Source of the DNA: an uncultured Candidatus Saccharibacteria bacterium
GTDB lineage: Bacteria > Patescibacteriota > Saccharimonadia > Saccharimonadales > Saccharimonadaceae
DNA length: 64,000 bases
Reading direction: 5' to 3'
Assembly (NCBI GenBank): GCA_946406315.1
Contig: CAMJKD010000005.1
Location: 1 to 64,000 of the forward strand
Under the pieces are notes generated by a model. That model was not told the origin of the DNA. It worked only from the letters and a program-made list of their open reading frames with translations, and searched no databases. Positions 16,731 to 25,730 of the stretch are shown piece after piece (within the stretch, counting starts at the first letter, position 1; each line of letters begins with the position of its first letter). The position numbers were made by a program, and so were the translations under genes.

Positions 16731-16791
16731 TGTGACTGAACGACGATTATATTATCGTCATTTGCTTTGGCTAGAATGCGAAGCGACACAA

Positions 16792-16827
16792 AAATACTCC
16801 CCGATTGCTCGAGGAGTATTTTTCTTT
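16792..16827. terminator. Bidirectional terminator between folD and the DUF11-repeat gene
   Basis: Stem AAATACTCC/GGAGTATTT (16792-16800 with 16813-16821), with T-rich sequence on the right and A-rich on the left. It fits the convergent genes. Confidence 0.85.
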
Positions 16828-16883
16828 TAGTTTCCCGTCCATCTAAAAAGCTTCTGGGAAAGCTCTATACTAGGCGGTCAACT

Positions 16884-19385
16884 TTATTGTTTGCGGCTAA
16901 TAACATAATAGCCAGCAGCAGTAGTTATGGCAGCGAGGCCAACAATACCGCTGATGATTTCGCCAGCACCAGTGTTTGGTAACTCTGGAGTGGTCGGCTC
17001 TTCAGGCTTACAGGTCTTACCTGGTACAGTTACGTTAGCAGTGTCAGACTTTTCAGTCTTGCTGTCGTTGTTGTACTTACCTTTAACGGTGTTGGTAAGA
17101 ACTGAATCGTTACAATTATCTTTCAAAGAATCATTAACGGTTGCATAGAAGTATACAGTAGCTTCGGTACCCTTAGCGTAGTCGCCAATATTGACGCCTT
17201 GATCGCTTATGATGCCGTCACTAAGAACTTTACCGTCAGTATATTCAGAGTTATAGAGAATAGAACTGCCTCTTACGTAAGTCATGTTGCTTGGAAGAAT
17301 ATCGCGGATAACTACATTCTTAAGAGTAGTTTCGCCAATATTCTTGAATTGGATGCGATAGCGAACTTTGTCGCCGGCTTTAACAATGACGTTTTCACTC
17401 CATTCTTTACCACCATTGACCTGAACCATCTTATTGATAGTGAAGCCGTCTTTACATTCTTTACCATCAACCTTAACGATTGCGGTATCAGTCTTAGAAG
17501 TCTTGTCGTCGTTATTATACTTACCTTCAGCAATATTAGTGAGGGTAGCATCTTTACAATCTTCGCCAACACCAGCGTTGACCTTAGCATCGAAGTAGAT
17601 ATAGACGGTCTTGCTGGCAGCGACAGTACCAATATTGATACCAGTCGAGGAAACAATACCATCAGCAACAGCTTTGTCGCCAATCTTAGTACTACCCTTA
17701 ACATAGGTCATCTTGGAAGGAAGAGTGTCTTTAATAACAACATTCTTAAGATCGTTGTCGCCAACGTTCTTAAATTCGATGCGGTAATGAGCAGTGTCAC
17801 CAGCCTTGAGGGTAGTGTTTTCTACATAATTACCTTTTGCATCCTTAACTTTCTTATCGATAGTGAAACCATCTTTACAAGTCTTGCCTTCAATCTTTAC
17901 TACAGCAGTATCGGTCTTAGCAGTCTTGTCATCTTTGTTGTAGGTACCCTTAACGGTGTTAGTAAGGGTAGTAGTCTCACACTTGTCACCAAGAGTCTTA
18001 GCAACAAGAGCATCAAAGTAGACGTATACAGTCTTGCCGGCAGCTACGTTACCGATGTTGAGGCCAGCGTCAGAGACGATGCCATCAGCAGCAGCTTTGC
18101 TGTCGATCTTCGTGCTACCTTTGACATAAGTCATGTTAGCAGGAAGAGTATCTTTGATGATGACGTCTTTCAAAGTAGTATCGCCAGTATTCTTGAAAGC
18201 GATACGGTAGTGAGCATTTTCGCCAGCCTTAAGGTTAGCATTTTCGACATACTCACCGGCAGCATTCTTAACCTTCTTATCGATAGTAAAACCGTCTTTA
18301 CAGGCTTTGCCATCAACGATAACGTCGGCAGTATCTTCTTTGGTACCAGTGCTGGAACCGGCAGAAGTTTGAGCAACGTTGCGAAGGATAGTGTTGCCAC
18401 ACTTTTCACTTACAGATTTGTCAACAGTAGCGTTGAAGTAAATCCAAGCGTCACCATTAGCATTGTAGGTACCAACATTAAGACCATTGTCATTGAGAAT
18501 ATTATCACTGACAGGAATACCTTTAGGATTGGTAGAGTTAGCGAGAGTAGTAGAACCCTTCACATAGGTAAGACCAGTAGGAAGGATATCGCGAACGCTA
18601 ACGTTCTTTAATTGGACGTTACCAGTATTCTTAATGTGGATACGATAACGAACAGTGTCACCACTCTTAGCTTTGATTTGTTCGCTCCAAGTATCAGTAC
18701 CAAGGAGTTTTACTTCCTTTTGGATACTGAGATCAGGTTTGCTAGCAAATTGAGCTTTGACATGGAAGGTAAGGTAACCAGAATATTCATTACAACCAGG
18801 AATGTTACCATCCATCTTGTCGTAACCAAGAAGAGTACCATTATTAGTAAATACGCTAGTAGTAAGGTTGAAAGTACCGGCATTATTGTAGTACTTAGCA
18901 GTACCATCTACATAAGCGAGATTGAACTTTTCGCCATTCTTAGATTTAAAATGAGTTTCATCCCAAACGGAAGTTGGATTCGCGTTTGAAGAGGTAATTT
19001 TACCACTAACGGTAATATCAGTACCAGTAGTGGTTGGCAAAACGACATAAGCTTTTACGTCTTTTGCGGTAAGATTAAGGTTAGAAGCAGCGTTATTGTG
19101 TACATACATACGCACAACGTACTCTTTACCATTTTCTACTTCAGTAGAATCGCTCCAATAGTTCTTGGAGGCGTCGCCAGTGTATGGAGAGGCGCTTACG
19201 AAATAGCGCTCGTCACCGACTTCTTTATTATTGTTAGTAATCGAGTTAAATGTGACATAGCTCGCTGGCTTCTCGAGCGTAAAAGTAGTACGAGAAGGAC
19301 CCCAAGCGAAAGCCACAAGTGCGCCAGTAGTGGCTACAGCAGCAACAGCTGCAAAGCCAAGACCAGCTTTAGTGATTTTCTTCAT
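16884..19385 (-). CDS. LPXTG surface protein with four DUF11-type repeats
   Basis: The 833-aa protein has a signal peptide (MKKITKAGLGFAAVAAVATT...), a ~220-residue N-terminal domain and four tandem repeats of about 140 residues. Each repeat carries 'GDxxRYRI-FKN-G---LKNV-I-D-LP--MTYVKGST', the pattern of DUF11/TIGR01451 domains. A Cys pair brackets each repeat. The C-terminus is a sortase signal: LPNTG, a hydrophobic segment and RKQ. It should be anchored to the cell wall as a stalk or adhesin. Start 19385 is chosen because AAAGGA precedes it and a signal peptide follows; an in-frame ATG at 19475 would add 30 residues that spoil the signal sequence. No sortase gene is in the window. Confidence 0.92.
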   Translation of the reverse strand: MKKITKAGLGFAAVAAVATTGALVAFAWGPSRTTFTLEKPASYVTFNSITNNNKEVGDERYFVSASPYTGDASKNYWSDSTEVENGKEYVVRMYVHNNAASNLNLTAKDVKAYVVLPTTTGTDITVSGKITSSNANPTSVWDETHFKSKNGEKFNLAYVDGTAKYYNNAGTFNLTTSVFTNNGTLLGYDKMDGNIPGCNEYSGYLTFHVKAQFASKPDLSIQKEVKLLGTDTWSEQIKAKSGDTVRYRIHIKNTGNVQLKNVSVRDILPTGLTYVKGSTTLANSTNPKGIPVSDNILNDNGLNVGTYNANGDAWIYFNATVDKSVSEKCGNTILRNVAQTSAGSSTGTKEDTADVIVDGKACKDGFTIDKKVKNAAGEYVENANLKAGENAHYRIAFKNTGDTTLKDVIIKDTLPANMTYVKGSTKIDSKAAADGIVSDAGLNIGNVAAGKTVYVYFDALVAKTLGDKCETTTLTNTVKGTYNKDDKTAKTDTAVVKIEGKTCKDGFTIDKKVKDAKGNYVENTTLKAGDTAHYRIEFKNVGDNDLKNVVIKDTLPSKMTYVKGSTKIGDKAVADGIVSSTGINIGTVAASKTVYIYFDAKVNAGVGEDCKDATLTNIAEGKYNNDDKTSKTDTAIVKVDGKECKDGFTINKMVQVNGGKEWSENVIVKAGDKVRYRIQFKNIGETTLKNVVIRDILPSNMTYVRGSSILYNSEYTDGKVLSDGIISDQGVNIGDYAKGTEATVYFYATVNDSLKDNCNDSVLTNTVKGKYNNDSKTEKSDTANVTVPGKTCKPEEPTTPELPNTGAGEIISGIVGLAAITTAAGYYVISRKQ
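17010..18725 (-). repeat. Four tandem ~425-bp coding repeats (DUF11 domains)
   Basis: The unit recurs at about 18720-18295, 18295-17870, 17870-17445 and 17445-17010, visible as repeated GKxCKDGFTI and RYRI/KNV/LP/TYVKGS codon blocks. Units two and three are the most alike, as expected from copying by recombination. Confidence 0.8.
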
Positions 19386-19472
19386 AAAAATATATTCCTT
19401 TCTTGAATTATGTATCCAGATTGGGAAAAGTTTTTCTTTGAAAGATGTTTTAGCCGCATTGTTAATCGTCTT

Positions 19473-19498
19473 CAAATCAGATCATTACTGAGTAAAAC
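19473..19498 (+). repeat. Left copy of a 26-bp inverted repeat around a two-gene island
   Basis: The 26 bp here match the reverse complement of 21701-21726 at 25 of 26 positions (core CAAATCAGATCATTACTG, then one mismatch, then GTAAAAC). The pair brackets the two genes of foreign composition at 19631-21466. Confidence 0.8.
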
Positions 19499-19509
19499 AT
19501 GGAAGTTAA

Positions 19510-19535
19510 GGCGGAGAGTTTTGAGGCTCTCCGCC
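19510..19535 (-). terminator. Hairpin at the end of the island operon
   Basis: Perfect 9-bp stem GGCGGAGAG/CTCTCCGCC with an 8-nt loop, about 95 bp past the stop of the 434-aa gene. The T run is weak (CTTAACTT), so termination may be partial. The rest of 19386-19630 holds the LPXTG gene's 5' region. Confidence 0.6.
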
Positions 19536-19630
19536 TATTAAGGAACTATGTTCGCCTTCCCCCCAAGGCGTGACATCATGTGCGCCCGCAACTGGCGCGT
19601 GCCACTATCTGGGATGGTTGAAGCTTATTT

Positions 19631-20935
19631 TTACTCCGGAGCTTCGCACTCGTCGTTACCCGGACTCGGTTCGTCCGTGGTAGGCGCAGGATCTGCACCA
19701 TGTTCCACCGTGGCAGGGTGGTCATCGACTTGCTGTGCGAAGTCTCCATGATCGCGACCGTCGCCGGCCTGAACCGTACCAGTGTCTTGAGCACCGGTGC
19801 CAGGATCCGTGTAGGTTTCCTGACGACCATTGTCATGGTCGACGGTCTGACTACCAGACCGAGTGCCGCTCGAAGCGTCAGGCTTTTCGGTCGGTGAGTC
19901 ACCGCCGCCGCTCGGAGTTTCCGGTTTTGGCGGATCAGGCGCGACATACACATCGGGCGAGTTCTGTTCAGGATGAGGATCATCCGTCACAGTCTCGTCG
20001 TTGTTGGTATTCGAGCCCCCGCCATAATCCGGATTGTCCGGGTGCCGACCCTGAGGTCCGGCATTGGGATCCTTCGGCTTCAGCGTCGGGGTCGGGGTCG
20101 GTTCAGGGTCGCTGCCTCTCGGAGGATCCGGTGTCGGGCTCGGAGGAGTCGGTTCCGGATTATCAGGAATCGGCGGCGTATCAGGAATCGGGACATAAGA
20201 AATGTCGACCGGCTGATAGCCACACTCAATCCTGTAACGGATCTTGATGCCCTTATCGCCCAGGTCAAATACCAACAGATGACCACCAGCGTTCTGTGTG
20301 TTCTTCACGATGACCGCGGGCTTGTTGCCCTCAAGGCCATTGTGCCACATATACATTGCGCTGGTGTAGTCGTTGACTTCTACGATGTAGACTTTTGCAT
20401 GCTTGTAGACGTCAATGAGACGCTCATAGCAAGCTACTGCGTAGTTGCGGTCCTCCAGGAAGTGGAGGTGTGCCTTGTCGGCACGAGAGCCAACCGGCTC
20501 GTTCTGCTCATCGAGCAGGATCGGCTTGCCAGTAAGCTCTTCCACGTGCACACAGTGCTGTGCAAGCAGTGCCGGGTCAGCCAGGTTATTGGCTCCCTCG
20601 TCGGTCATCGGGTTAATGCGCGTGATGTACTCGCCGCTAAGCTTTCCATCGTTGTTGACGTAGTTATACTCCAGAACGGATCCAGCCTTGCCGTCGTTCA
20701 CAGCCTGAGCACCATCATGATAGGTGTTGTCGTCGCCTTTATGACGGTCGTTGTTGAAGTCGTCCGAAGTTACGTCGTTGTCATTGGCCCTGTCGTTATA
20801 ATAGGTCCAGCTGCTTACCACGTCGGCAACTGCGCCAACGCCCTGCTGGATGATGCCACTCGTGAATCCGCACAGAAGTGTGCAGAAGAGCAGCATGATG
20901 ACAACAAAGGCGCCTGCCTTTTTTCTGTTTGTCAT
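19631..20935 (-). CDS. Secreted protein with Pro/Asp/Thr-rich disordered tail (foreign composition)
   Basis: The 434-aa protein has an N-terminal signal or anchor helix (about residues 9-30). A soluble domain of about 220 residues, with no family I recognise, follows. The last ~170 residues are low-complexity, rich in Pro, Gly, Asp, Thr and Glu ('PTPTPTLKPKDP'), like a wall-spanning or stalk region. There is no LPXTG. GC content and codon use are clearly higher than in neighbouring genes. It is the second gene after the strong promoter at 21781-21809, 30 bp downstream of the 166-aa gene, with an AAGAAAGG-like site. Confidence 0.82.
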   Translation of the reverse strand: MTNRKKAGAFVVIMLLFCTLLCGFTSGIIQQGVGAVADVVSSWTYYNDRANDNDVTSDDFNNDRHKGDDNTYHDGAQAVNDGKAGSVLEYNYVNNDGKLSGEYITRINPMTDEGANNLADPALLAQHCVHVEELTGKPILLDEQNEPVGSRADKAHLHFLEDRNYAVACYERLIDVYKHAKVYIVEVNDYTSAMYMWHNGLEGNKPAVIVKNTQNAGGHLLVFDLGDKGIKIRYRIECGYQPVDISYVPIPDTPPIPDNPEPTPPSPTPDPPRGSDPEPTPTPTLKPKDPNAGPQGRHPDNPDYGGGSNTNNDETVTDDPHPEQNSPDVYVAPDPPKPETPSGGGDSPTEKPDASSGTRSGSQTVDHDNGRQETYTDPGTGAQDTGTVQAGDGRDHGDFAQQVDDHPATVEHGADPAPTTDEPSPGNDECEAPE

Positions 20936-20965
20936 GTTTTCACCTTCTTTCTATCTGACACACTA

Positions 20966-21466
20966 TCAGTGATCTTTCTTCGCGCCGAGGTTGGTCACGT
21001 ATACCAGGTATACAAAGAGAGCCAGGCTCGGGAACAGAGCGAAGAAAATGGAATACGGGTTCCTTACGCGGTCGAGAAGCAGATTGGTCGCCGCATCCCT
21101 GGAATCTACCAGGAAGGGCTCATGGCCGAGCATGATCCAGAGACCGATAAAGCAAGCCGCCGCGATGATACCAGCCAGAATGATAAACCACCATTCTTTT
21201 TCGCCGGTCAGTCGAGCGATGATGTTGCCTTCAGTTCTGCGGATCTGAGCTACGGTTTCTGCCGTTCCCTGCGCGACCGTGCCAGCAGTGTGAGCTTTGA
21301 TTTGGTTAGCGGCGTTGTCGATGCGGCCACCAATTTCAGTCGTAGCTCCAGCTACTACTCCGGCAGTGTTGGCGTTGATGGTTTCAGCGGAATTATTGAT
21401 CTTGCCGCTGATCTCGATGGTCTGCTGCGCAGCAACCGCGCTGAAGACCTTTTCAAAGTTTGTCAT
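20966..21466 (-). CDS. Two-helix membrane protein of foreign composition
   Basis: The 166-aa protein has a ~90-residue N-terminal region rich in Ala, Thr, Asn and Gln with heptad-like spacing (probably coiled coil). Two membrane helices follow (about residues 93-115 and 135-158), then a short basic end. No family is recognised. It is the first gene of the island operon, with an AGGAGAG site and a ~308-nt structured leader. The coiled coil plus helices suggest a membrane scaffold for the secreted partner gene, but this is inference. Confidence 0.8.
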   Translation of the reverse strand: MTNFEKVFSAVAAQQTIEISGKINNSAETINANTAGVVAGATTEIGGRIDNAANQIKAHTAGTVAQGTAETVAQIRRTEGNIIARLTGEKEWWFIILAGIIAAACFIGLWIMLGHEPFLVDSRDAATNLLLDRVRNPYSIFFALFPSLALFVYLVYVTNLGAKKDH

Positions 21467-21774
21467 AATATCACTCTCCTAATCAAAATCTCGTGCCGCT
21501 CTGTGCGGTCACGGTGACAAAAATCCCCCGCTGCCACGACAAGGGATGTAGACGATGCACTTGCGTGCGAGTTCTTTATATGCAGGCCGCTATGAACGGC
21601 CTGCACGGTAGCTAAGCTACCTTCACACCCCCTGTGGAGGTGATAAATGTTTTTCAGACGGACGGAAAGCTTCAAAACCATCCTACTGTGTAATGTTGCG
21701 GTTTTACACAGTAATGATCTGATTTGTTAACTCTGCACCTCTTGCCAAGCCTTTCGCAGTCCTTGCAATTAGCT
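21467..21774 (-). other. Structured ~308-nt 5' leader of the island operon
   Basis: Between the predicted transcription start and ATG 21466 several hairpins are visible: TGCAGGCCG/CGGCCTGCA (21581-21589 with 21597-21605), GGTAGC/GCTACC (21607-21612 with 21616-21621), GCAC/GTGC near 21557, CCGC/GCGG near 21497, GTCAC/GTGAC near 21509, and a 9-bp ACTGTGTAA/TTACACAGT (21685-21693 with 21704-21712). No known riboswitch is recognised. Confidence 0.6.
21701..21726 (-). repeat. Right copy of the 26-bp inverted repeat
   Basis: Reverse complement of 19473-19498 with one mismatch. It lies inside the transcribed leader, downstream of the strong promoter. Confidence 0.8.
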
Positions 21775-21780
21775 GGAATT

Positions 21781-21809
21781 ATTATATCAAAGATTTTGCA
21801 TTTTGTCAA
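21781..21809 (-). promoter_or_regulatory. Perfect-consensus promoter of the island operon
   Basis: On the minus strand TTGACA (21809-21804), exactly 17 bp, then TATAAT (21786-21781). This is the full sigma70 consensus with ideal spacing. The remaining 21810-21890 holds the leaderless promoter of the divergent gene at 21891. Confidence 0.9.
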
Positions 21810-21890
21810 TAGTTTTATATAATAATTTACCGTTAGCGCAAAATATGTTATACGTAAGCATTTTTGGCCGTATGATAAAATATAAGCAAG

Positions 21891-22565
21891 ATGGCTTTTA
21901 GTAGTAAAATGATCAGCCGGATTACTAAAACAACGGCAAGCAGTACACATACAGCAAATGCGATTCGTGCGCATAATAATGGCGGTTTCAGCAACCGCGG
22001 CACAAGCGTAAATTCACGTCCCCTTACTGGGACAAATTCGCCGGCAAGAGGTTATGGATACTCCCATATTGGACAGAAGCGGAATAAATACAAAAATGAC
22101 GTAACGCAGCGAGATTACGAGAGAGTACGGCAGCTGCGAAATGACGATTATCATGTAGGCTATGGACGTTCGTCGGACGTAGATATGGCCAATAGGCAAG
22201 AGGCAAATGCGCATTCTGGAGATGAAGCTGGCTATGTGCGAACGGTATTTGAAGAACAGTCGTCACAATCGATGACTGAGCACCAGCATATGGAATCAAC
22301 TGGTTACGGTCGCACGGGCGAAGCGCTAACAGAGAGCCGGCAGAGAGCAAATGCGCATGCGAAACAGGGCGGATTAAGCAATAGAATGGCAGGGCCAAGT
22401 AGTCGTTTTGAGGCATCAAGAATATCTGGTGGAAGATTTGGCGGTGCTGGCGGTAATGGCGGCGCTGCAAGCAGATTTGGTAGCACTCCGCCACCACGTA
22501 TGAGTGGTGCCGCTAACGCAACTGCAAGACCAGTGCCAAAGCCGAATTTTCGTCGCCCTTCTTAG
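21891..22565 (+). CDS. Disordered Gly/Arg/Ser-rich hypothetical protein
   Basis: The 224-aa protein has no signal peptide or helix and is low-complexity throughout, with many Arg, Gly, Asn, His and Tyr residues. Its C-terminal third (RFGGAGGNGGAASRFG) resembles RGG-type nucleic-acid-binding or condensate-forming tails. The family is not recognised. A TAAAAT box at 21876-21881 lies 9 nt before the ATG, with no ribosome site, so a leaderless mRNA is likely. The 3' end overlaps the convergent prmC by 53 bp. Confidence 0.7.
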   Translation: MAFSSKMISRITKTTASSTHTANAIRAHNNGGFSNRGTSVNSRPLTGTNSPARGYGYSHIGQKRNKYKNDVTQRDYERVRQLRNDDYHVGYGRSSDVDMANRQEANAHSGDEAGYVRTVFEEQSSQSMTEHQHMESTGYGRTGEALTESRQRANAHAKQGGLSNRMAGPSSRFEASRISGGRFGGAGGNGGAASRFGSTPPPRMSGAANATARPVPKPNFRRPS

Positions 22566-23307
22566 CGCAGCTAAAACTACCAGTACGTTGGGCGTATTTA
22601 ATAATCTCTTGGTGTTGGGTAATATCCGCCTCTAATACTAGGCAAGCGTCAGGATTAAGATGATCTGGAGCTTGATCGATGAGTTTTTTGATAAATTCTA
22701 GGCCGCCATCTTTAGCATAGAGTGCGTTTTTGGGTTCAAAACTAATCTCCGTGCCGAGCCAATCCCAGTTTGCGTCGACATAGGGGAGATTAGCTACGAT
22801 AAGGTCGTATTTTTCAGTTTTTGCAAGGTTTTTTAAGAGGTCAGATTGGCGAAAATCGATATCTGCCTGATAGGTTTTTGCATTTTCTCGCGCTACATTG
22901 AGAGCATCTTCGGAGATATCTACCGCTGTTATTTCTGCTTCCGGAAGCTCTTTTGCGAGCGTTATGGCAATACAGCCACTACCCGTGCCGACGTCAAGAA
23001 TGGTCTGAGGGCGAAGATTGATTATCTCTGTTATGAGAGCCTCGGTCTCTGGTCGCGGAATAAGAGTGCTTGAGGTAACTTTAAAGTCGCGGTCGTAGAA
23101 TTCTTTGTGTCCCAAGATATAGGCGAGAGGCTCGCCAAGCTTACGACGATTAACTAGGGCATGAATCTTTTCAAGTTCTTTTTTCTTGATATTGTATTCG
23201 GGATGAGCATGCAAAAAAGCCCGATCCTTACCGAGAACTTCAGCAACAATCAGCTCACCGTCAAGGCGATCAATTGGCGCAAGCTCAATCCATAAGCTCG
23301 CGTTCAT
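22513..23307 (-). CDS. prmC: Release factor glutamine N5-methyltransferase
   Basis: PrmC methylates the Gln of the GGQ motif in release factors 1 and 2. The 264-aa protein has an N-terminal helical domain and a class I methyltransferase domain with '[12 protein letters not shown]' and 'ITAVDIS'. The substrate-glutamine motif reads 'ANLPYVD', with Leu where most PrmC have NPPY. It follows prfA, its substrate's gene, with a 23-bp overlap, a classic prfA-prmC arrangement. Its 3' end overlaps the convergent gene at 21891. Confidence 0.93.
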   Translation of the reverse strand: MNASLWIELAPIDRLDGELIVAEVLGKDRAFLHAHPEYNIKKKELEKIHALVNRRKLGEPLAYILGHKEFYDRDFKVTSSTLIPRPETEALITEIINLRPQTILDVGTGSGCIAITLAKELPEAEITAVDISEDALNVARENAKTYQADIDFRQSDLLKNLAKTEKYDLIVANLPYVDANWDWLGTEISFEPKNALYAKDGGLEFIKKLIDQAPDHLNPDACLVLEADITQHQEIIKYAQRTGSFSCAKKGDENSALALVLQLR

Positions 23308-24313
23308 GAGTCTGCAGGGCCTCGATTATATCTTCAATATCACCATTCATTGCTGCGGTAATATTGCTGCGATTATAGTGAATACGATGGTCGGTAATGC
23401 GATCTTGAGGGTAGTTATAAGTACGAATCTTCTCTGAACGGTCGCCGGTGCCAATTAGGGATTTGCGAGCGTCAGATGCTTTAGCGCGCTCGTCGGCGAT
23501 TTTTTGCTCCAAGAGACGAGAACGAAGAATAGTCATTGCACGAAGGCGGTTTTGCTGCTGAGAACGCTCGTCTTGCATAGTTACAACAATTCCCGTAGGG
23601 AGGTGAGTAATACGAACGGCGGAATCGGTCGTATTTACGCCCTGCCCGCCATGGCCGCCAGCACGATAAATATCGATGCGAAGGTCTTCTGACTTAATCT
23701 CTAAATCTTGCTCTTCCGCTTCTGGAAGAACGGCCACAGTGGCGGTGCTAGTATGGATGCGACCCTGAGATTCGGTAACGGGTACGCGCTGAACGCGATG
23801 AACGCCACCTTCAAACTTGAGCTTGCCATAAGGCTGATCACCAGTGACGCGGAAAATTACCTCTTTATAACCGCCGGCATCATTTACGGATTCGGATTGA
23901 AGCTCTACTTTAAGGCCGTGAGTTTCAGCATAACGGAGATACATGCGATAGAGGTCACCCGCAAAGAGAGAAGCCTCGTCGCCCCCTGCCCCGGCGCGAA
24001 TTTCAATAATAGCAGGCTTGTCGTCATTAGGATCTTTCGGAATGAGCATTTCGGCAAGTTTCGCCTCTGTTTCTTGGAGTTCTTTTTCGAGATCCGGCTT
24101 CATTTCAGCAAGTTCCGGGTCGCCTTCGGCCTCTTTGAGGTCATTTTGGAGCTGTTCGCGTTTTTTGCCAAGGGAGATTAATTCATCTATCTCTGATAAA
24201 CGGCGATTTTTGGCGGCAAAATTCGGATCAGCATAGGCATTAGGCTGACTGAGAAAATCTGTTAATTCCTGATGTTCTTGGTTTAGTGCATCAAAATCTA
24301 TCTCGAGGCTCAT
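23285..24313 (-). CDS. prfA: Peptide chain release factor 1
   Basis: RF1 ends translation at UAA and UAG. The 342-aa protein shows the catalytic GGQ in '[16 protein letters not shown]' and the codon-reading PxT tripeptide (PVT) in '[10 protein letters not shown]', which distinguishes it from RF2 (SPF). Start 24313 gives MSLEIDF and is preferred over an in-frame ATG at 24331. A TAAAAT box at 24322-24327 lies 8 nt upstream of it, so the mRNA would be leaderless. prmC follows with overlap. RF2 would be encoded elsewhere, since TGA is a stop here. Confidence 0.96.
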   Translation of the reverse strand: MSLEIDFDALNQEHQELTDFLSQPNAYADPNFAAKNRRLSEIDELISLGKKREQLQNDLKEAEGDPELAEMKPDLEKELQETEAKLAEMLIPKDPNDDKPAIIEIRAGAGGDEASLFAGDLYRMYLRYAETHGLKVELQSESVNDAGGYKEVIFRVTGDQPYGKLKFEGGVHRVQRVPVTESQGRIHTSTATVAVLPEAEEQDLEIKSEDLRIDIYRAGGHGGQGVNTTDSAVRITHLPTGIVVTMQDERSQQQNRLRAMTILRSRLLEQKIADERAKASDARKSLIGTGDRSEKIRTYNYPQDRITDHRIHYNRSNITAAMNGDIEDIIEALQTHERELMD

Positions 24314-24371
24314 ATAAGAATATTTTAACATCTTTTTAGGAGGTGAGCCAGATATGCTATAATCTTGCCAT

Positions 24372-24448
24372 GGGCCTTTAGCTCAGCTGGCTAGAGCGTA
24401 CGATTCACATTCGTAAGGTCACTGGTTCGAGCCCAGTAAGGCCCACCA
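24372..24448 (+). tRNA. tRNA-Val(CAC)
   Basis: Acceptor GGGCCTT/AAGGCCC, D arm GCTC..GAGC, anticodon stem TACGA/TCGTA with loop TTCACAT (anticodon CAC) and T arm CTGG-TTCGAGC-CCAG. An encoded CCA end follows. TATAAT at 24358-24363 is its promoter -10. Its last 12 bp and the 20 bp downstream recur further right (27978, 29985), so it may be an integration site. Confidence 0.96.
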
Positions 24449-24575
24449 GAAGGTTTATAAAATAATTTTTATCTATTCCGCAATCTATAAATGCTTGTTA
24501 TGCCCTCGACAACTTAATCTAGTCGGAAATACTATATTCTTTCATTAATCTGAATACAGTAGTATCGGCACTGGT

Positions 24576-25730
24576 TTATTTATTTTTATTCTTCACTCGC
24601 TTCACGTTCGTAATAATCAGCATCAGCACATAATATCCCACGCCAAACGCTAACACGATCCCGATCGAGCTCAATACTTCGCCCCACTGCGTCGCACCAA
24701 ATTCCGTATAAGCGCCAATCTTTTCAGTGCTTTGCGCGTAGTAATAAGTCGGAAAGAACTTCGCGACATTCAAAATCCCACCCGTTAGTAGCGATGAATC
24801 TAGAAAGATGCCGGAAATGAAGCTTAGTCCTAACGGAATCACGGTTTGCATGCCGGATAACACTTCGCGCTTCTTTACAAATGACGTAATTAAGGACGCC
24901 ATTGCGCTAAACGTCATCGCGAGTGCCAGCATTGATGCAAACATCATCACGCCCGTCATTGACATTGCCGTATTTGGCGCAATGAAGCAGCAGGCTACCC
25001 ACAAAATCGCCACCAGTAACACGCAGAATAGCAAGTTACCAATCATTAACTGTGTATTTAGTTTCCACATCGGCATCGCCGACACTTCGTTGCGACGCTT
25101 CACCGTCTGCGCATTAAACACGCAGGCCACCGTGCCCACAATCAAAATCGTTTCCGCCATCACTGGATAAGCTGAAAACACCGCAAAAATTGTGCCGCCA
25201 CGATTATCCTTTTCTTCCAGGTTGCCAATCATATTAATCTCGGCATCCGTCTCGGAAGTCTTTTCCATTTGCTTTAGGATCTCATCGCGCGACATGCCAC
25301 TGCGTGCCAGCGCATTCATGCTGGTCAAGAATCTCGTCTCATGCATCTCGGCAATCATACTCACGCCTTCCATGGACCACTTCTGCGATACTTCCGCCTC
25401 ACCACGTAAAGCCGCCTCTTCGAATCCCGCAGGAATAATAATCAGCACGCGCGTGTAATCATCATAGATGAAATCCTGAATCGCATGTTCTTCATCCTCG
25501 ACTTCGAGCACGTCATCCGCATACGAACCCACGTATTCGCAGAACTTGTGCGAGAACACTGTGTTATCGCGATCAATAAACGCCATATTTACCGTAATAT
25601 CTTCATAGGTACTTGGCGCCGGCGCATTCATCGTATTCAAATACACTACTAGTACCGAAATCGCGACATACATCACGATTAGCCCTATGTTGCGGAGCAT
25701 AATCTTTAGATATGCCTTAAATACTGTCAT
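24576..25730 (-). CDS. ABC-2 type transporter permease
   Basis: The 384-aa protein has one N-terminal helix, a ~150-residue extracytoplasmic domain and five to six C-terminal helices. That is the architecture of ABC-2 export permeases. It pairs with the similar 377-aa permease and an ATPase, forming an exporter of unknown cargo (drug, lipid or peptide). It is the last gene of the three-gene operon and overlaps the preceding permease by 14 bp. Confidence 0.88.
   Translation of the reverse strand: MTVFKAYLKIMLRNIGLIVMYVAISVLVVYLNTMNAPAPSTYEDITVNMAFIDRDNTVFSHKFCEYVGSYADDVLEVEDEEHAIQDFIYDDYTRVLIIIPAGFEEAALRGEAEVSQKWSMEGVSMIAEMHETRFLTSMNALARSGMSRDEILKQMEKTSETDAEINMIGNLEEKDNRGGTIFAVFSAYPVMAETILIVGTVACVFNAQTVKRRNEVSAMPMWKLNTQLMIGNLLFCVLLVAILWVACCFIAPNTAMSMTGVMMFASMLALAMTFSAMASLITSFVKKREVLSGMQTVIPLGLSFISGIFLDSSLLTGGILNVAKFFPTYYYAQSTEKIGAYTEFGATQWGEVLSSIGIVLAFGVGYYVLMLIITNVKRVKNKNK

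Noticed and set aside
17199-18611. 470-codon open frame on the plus strand
   Set aside because: It is exactly antisense to the DUF11-repeat gene. The repeat pattern there keeps the opposite frame open, and it has no ribosome site or domain.
19973-21517. 514-codon open frame on the plus strand
   Set aside because: It is antisense to the two island genes, crosses their intergenic gap and is Arg/Val-rich without motifs. It is open because of the high GC content.
21581-21621. Adjacent hairpins resembling a short palindromic repeat array
   Set aside because: The stems differ in sequence and spacing, so this is not CRISPR. No array of identical repeats with unique spacers was seen in the window.
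21672-21779. Cys-rich frame (CKDCERLGKRC...DHYC) in the island leader
   Set aside because: It looks like a small zinc ribbon, but the transcript starts inside it and no usable start codon is in frame. It may be a remnant; its codons overlap the 26-bp repeat.
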